NCBI GenBank assembly: GCA_025331565.1
Contig: JAFREQ010000090.1
Coordinates: 1,463,001-1,527,000, forward strand
Direction of reading: 5' to 3'
Length of the DNA: 64,000 bases
Source of the DNA: Holacanthus passer
Taxonomy: Eukaryota; Chordata; Actinopteri; Pomacanthidae
Every line of letters starts with the position of its first letter. Position 1 is the stretch's first letter. The translations under genes were made by a program, and so were the position numbers. Shown here one piece after another: positions 61,450 to 64,000 of this stretch. Below the pieces are notes generated by a model, which searched no databases, was not told the DNA's origin, and saw only the letters and a list, made by a program, of their open reading frames with translations.

Positions 61450-63050
61450 GCGCCAACAGGGTACGTGCCTCCACGCTGCCTTTCCATCGGTCTGAGGCCT
61501 CTGGTTTGTTAATGCTCATGCAAACACACAGATACACGGTTTTTAGTTCAAGTTAAAGATTGATCCAGTTTTCCAGATCAGACCTTTGCAATGCACAGAA
61601 GTTTCCTTTTTTTTAAAAATAAATGAAAAAAAATCTTCACCAGCTCGTCTCTAACTTCACCTGTCTGCCGTGTGGTGCTGGTCGGACGCTGCTCGTCCAT
61701 TCATCAGAGCTCGTTAGCTGCTGCTTCTGGGTTAATGAAAGTGGTGAGACCGAACCTTACACTTAATGTGCTGTAAAACTAAATTAAAAAGAGGCTACAA
61801 GAGGCTCAAAAGCTCCTTGAAGCTGCAAAGGTGGCTGATAAGATGTGCACACAGAGTATTTGGGTATAAAAATACAAATGTAAACTGCATTTGATCATAA
61901 AACCTCAACAAGCTACAGGGCAGTGTTTCATACCTCGCTGGGCTCAGAGCGCCGCAGCAGGTCGGACCTTAAAGATTCTCAGGAGTCATAACGATTCCAC
62001 CAAACAACCTCGTCACGCCTGTGATTTAAGTCAGATCGGAGAAGAGACGTTACTTACAGTTACAGCTACAGTATATTCACATGCTGACAGAGGAAACTGA
62101 AAGCATGACCAACACACCTCCTGCAAGGCCGCAATCTGAAGTTATATATATCAAGAAGTGATTCAGAAGGTAATTTAATCCACATCTGAAACTTGACCCC
62201 AACCAAGAACTTTCCACCAAATTTCACTTAAATATTAAATGAGATATCGGCCAGCGAGCAGGACCAAAAAAAAAAAAAAAAAAAAAAAGAAGCTCTCCAA
62301 AGTTAATATGTAAATCGCAGCTTCACATCAGTATGACACAGAATCTCAGCTCAGTCTTCACATAACTTGAGGTGTTTTCAGACCTGTAGTTAATTTGCTT
62401 TGTTCAGATTCAGGAACTGATTAAAAATCTGTAAACAGGTACAATGTGCAAGCAAGCTGTTGTCTCATTGGTCAGAAATATGACCAGGTAGATTCACCCG
62501 AAGATGATCCCTCCTCCTCCTTTTCCTTCCTTCCTGTGGAGAAATGTGTATTTCTAATCATGTTCATGTGTTTATCGGGTTAATGAACCAATGTTCATTC
62601 ATTGAAAACAATATCTAGTTCCAGATCTGGACTGTGACTAGAAAACAATGTCTGAGGCGTCTTATTAGAGGACGTGCCACCAACACGAGTTCACCACTGG
62701 AGATCTGATGAGCGCGTCAGGAAATGGGTTCTGCCCTGAATCTGAACCTGTGGGTGAAACACTCGAGGTTTCAGAACAACTGATCCAAACAAGCTACTAA
62801 TGGCAAAAGCCAAGAGAAAGAAAACAGTATGATGCAAACATTCTGAGATGTGGAGACTTAAATGAGACCATCATATTTAAAAACTCCTTGAATTTGCCTT
62901 TTAGCTAAATTGAATCTGTACATACACAGAACATAATGCACAAATGCTCAGGTCATGAATCATTTGAGTGAAGCTGCCAATAAGGGAAACCGACTGTAAG
63001 CTATCGACAGGCCAATATGGACATTTAACACATTAAACACGTGACGGTTT
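61450..63050. other. Gene-poor stretch
   Basis: Unique AT-rich sequence with a 23-base poly(A) at 62266. No gene recognised. Confidence 0.5.
62266..62288. repeat. Poly(A) tract
   Basis: Run of 23 A. The preceding 120 bases hold a CCACCAAATTTCAC phrase that may be part of a dispersed repeat, but this is not certain. Confidence 0.95.
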
Positions 63051-64000
63051 ATTCTAAATATTCTCTGGCGTGTCTTCAGAGTCGGAGGTGGGCGGCTGCC
63101 AGCGAGCAGAGCGGGAGCTTCCCTACAGAGGAACCAGTGCTTCATATATGTCACGCTTTGCCTTTAAGGTTAAAAAAATATATAGAATAAAGGATTTTTG
63201 TCCAGAATCATTTGATCAATTTGCACAATTCCAATTAAAATATGAGCACTTTTATCTGAAAGTTGTTCCATTTCTTCCTAAATGGCTCAAACTGTGGCTG
63301 ATATCGTGGCACATTTTGTGTTTAGCCCGTTTAATTTTCTGTTTCTGCACCAGCGGAGAGATAACGCCGAGTGCTCTCTTATGTTAATAAGAGAAGTGAA
63401 CTGAAGAATTAGCTGAATGCCTGCAGACAGCTCAACTATCAATGAAGGGTAAAATGCAATTTCAGAAGCCATTGGCTACAGCGGCCGATGTTTCGGGGCT
63501 TCCGGTGGAGCCGGCGGATATCCGGACAGAGATAATGGCCGTCCAGGCAGGATTTTCTCTTCTGTGTGCTGGTCATTGTTTATGGTCTGACTTCAGACAC
63601 ACAGATCTATGAACAGATATCTGTATATGAATGCAATAACATTTTTAAAAAGCTAAGTCATCGTCACACCGATGTTACATTCCAGCCAATGTGACAGACT
63701 GTTTACCTGCGTGCAGCCAAAGCCCGCTCACATGTGATTGGTCGATATGGACTACAAACAGACTACAGAGTGGAAACCAGGAGGCTTCATTTCTTACCTA
63801 CAAATTCTGCTCTCACATGCAGATATGTCTTTGTTGAGATTACGTCAAATGTGGCTTGTGGGCTCAGAATTTAGAGTCATTACTGTTCACATTCAGCAGT
63901 AAAACACCTTTGCAAATTTATGTGTATGTTTGGGAAAATGTGTTATTGTGTCTGAGATATCGTCCTGCTGTGTTGGTGTGTGTGTTGTGTACCTTGTTGG

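Noticed and set aside
63070..63387. 105-codon plus-strand open frame near the window end
   Set aside because: It starts with GTG. The first ATG gives about 80 residues of AT-driven composition (F, L, K, I) with no motif or signals.
1..64000. Search for tRNA, rRNA, known microRNA, CRISPR, phage or bacterial systems
   Set aside because: Nothing recognisable on reading both strands. The only RNA polymerase III-type box belongs to the degraded SINE at 8325-8400.

Overview
This window reads as nuclear DNA of a bony fish, probably a percomorph teleost. The evidence is many long dinucleotide microsatellites, frequent remains of dispersed repeats of the kinds common in spiny-rayed fish genomes (L2-like LINE 3' ends, a degraded tRNA-derived SINE, a minus-strand Gypsy-type LTR, a Tc1/mariner transposase scrap, short inverted-repeat elements), and vertebrate-style splice signals. 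Repeat families were recognised from memory of their consensus sequences, not by a search. I see no bacterial, organellar or viral gene, no rRNA, no intact tRNA and no CRISPR array.

No exon of a known protein could be recognised anywhere in the 64 kb. Long open frames are rare, overlap each other on both strands, and mostly look like chance. The window is therefore best read as intergenic or long-intron DNA containing a few candidate exons and regulatory clusters.

Layout. 1-6.4 kb: mostly unique, AT-rich, with a possible SOX/POU element near 0.5 kb and a Tc1/mariner scrap at 1.8-2.0 kb. 6.4-8.9 kb: a CpG-rich block with a candidate first coding exon (myristoylation-type start MGAENS, good start context, clear splice donor) and a phase-compatible second exon. 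12.4-13.0 kb: a solo LTR on the minus strand beside a second repeat fragment. 18.1 kb: a short open frame with a well-formed signal peptide. 25.2-26.6 kb: repeat-rich, including an L2-like LINE 3' end. 28.9 kb and 36.9 kb: compact homeodomain-type site clusters. 39.0-39.4 kb: a possible two-exon gene for a small secreted peptide with a furin-like site. 40.9-41.4 kb: a minus-strand open frame followed by a LINE-like tail. 43.9-45.4 kb: two repeats and a second PBX-MEIS site. 49.2-49.5 kb: TATA box, CpG-rich segment and a strong splice donor, a candidate promoter and first exon. 52.1-55.7 kb: a short inverted-repeat element and a long dispersed repeat. 59.5-61.1 kb: a CpG-dense block, a candidate exon with a very strong acceptor, and a GATA/AP-1 cluster.

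All gene-like calls are hypotheses from splice signals, frame and start context. The dead Tc1/mariner scrap itself contains a perfect-looking 20-base pseudo-exon, which shows how easily such signals arise by chance.
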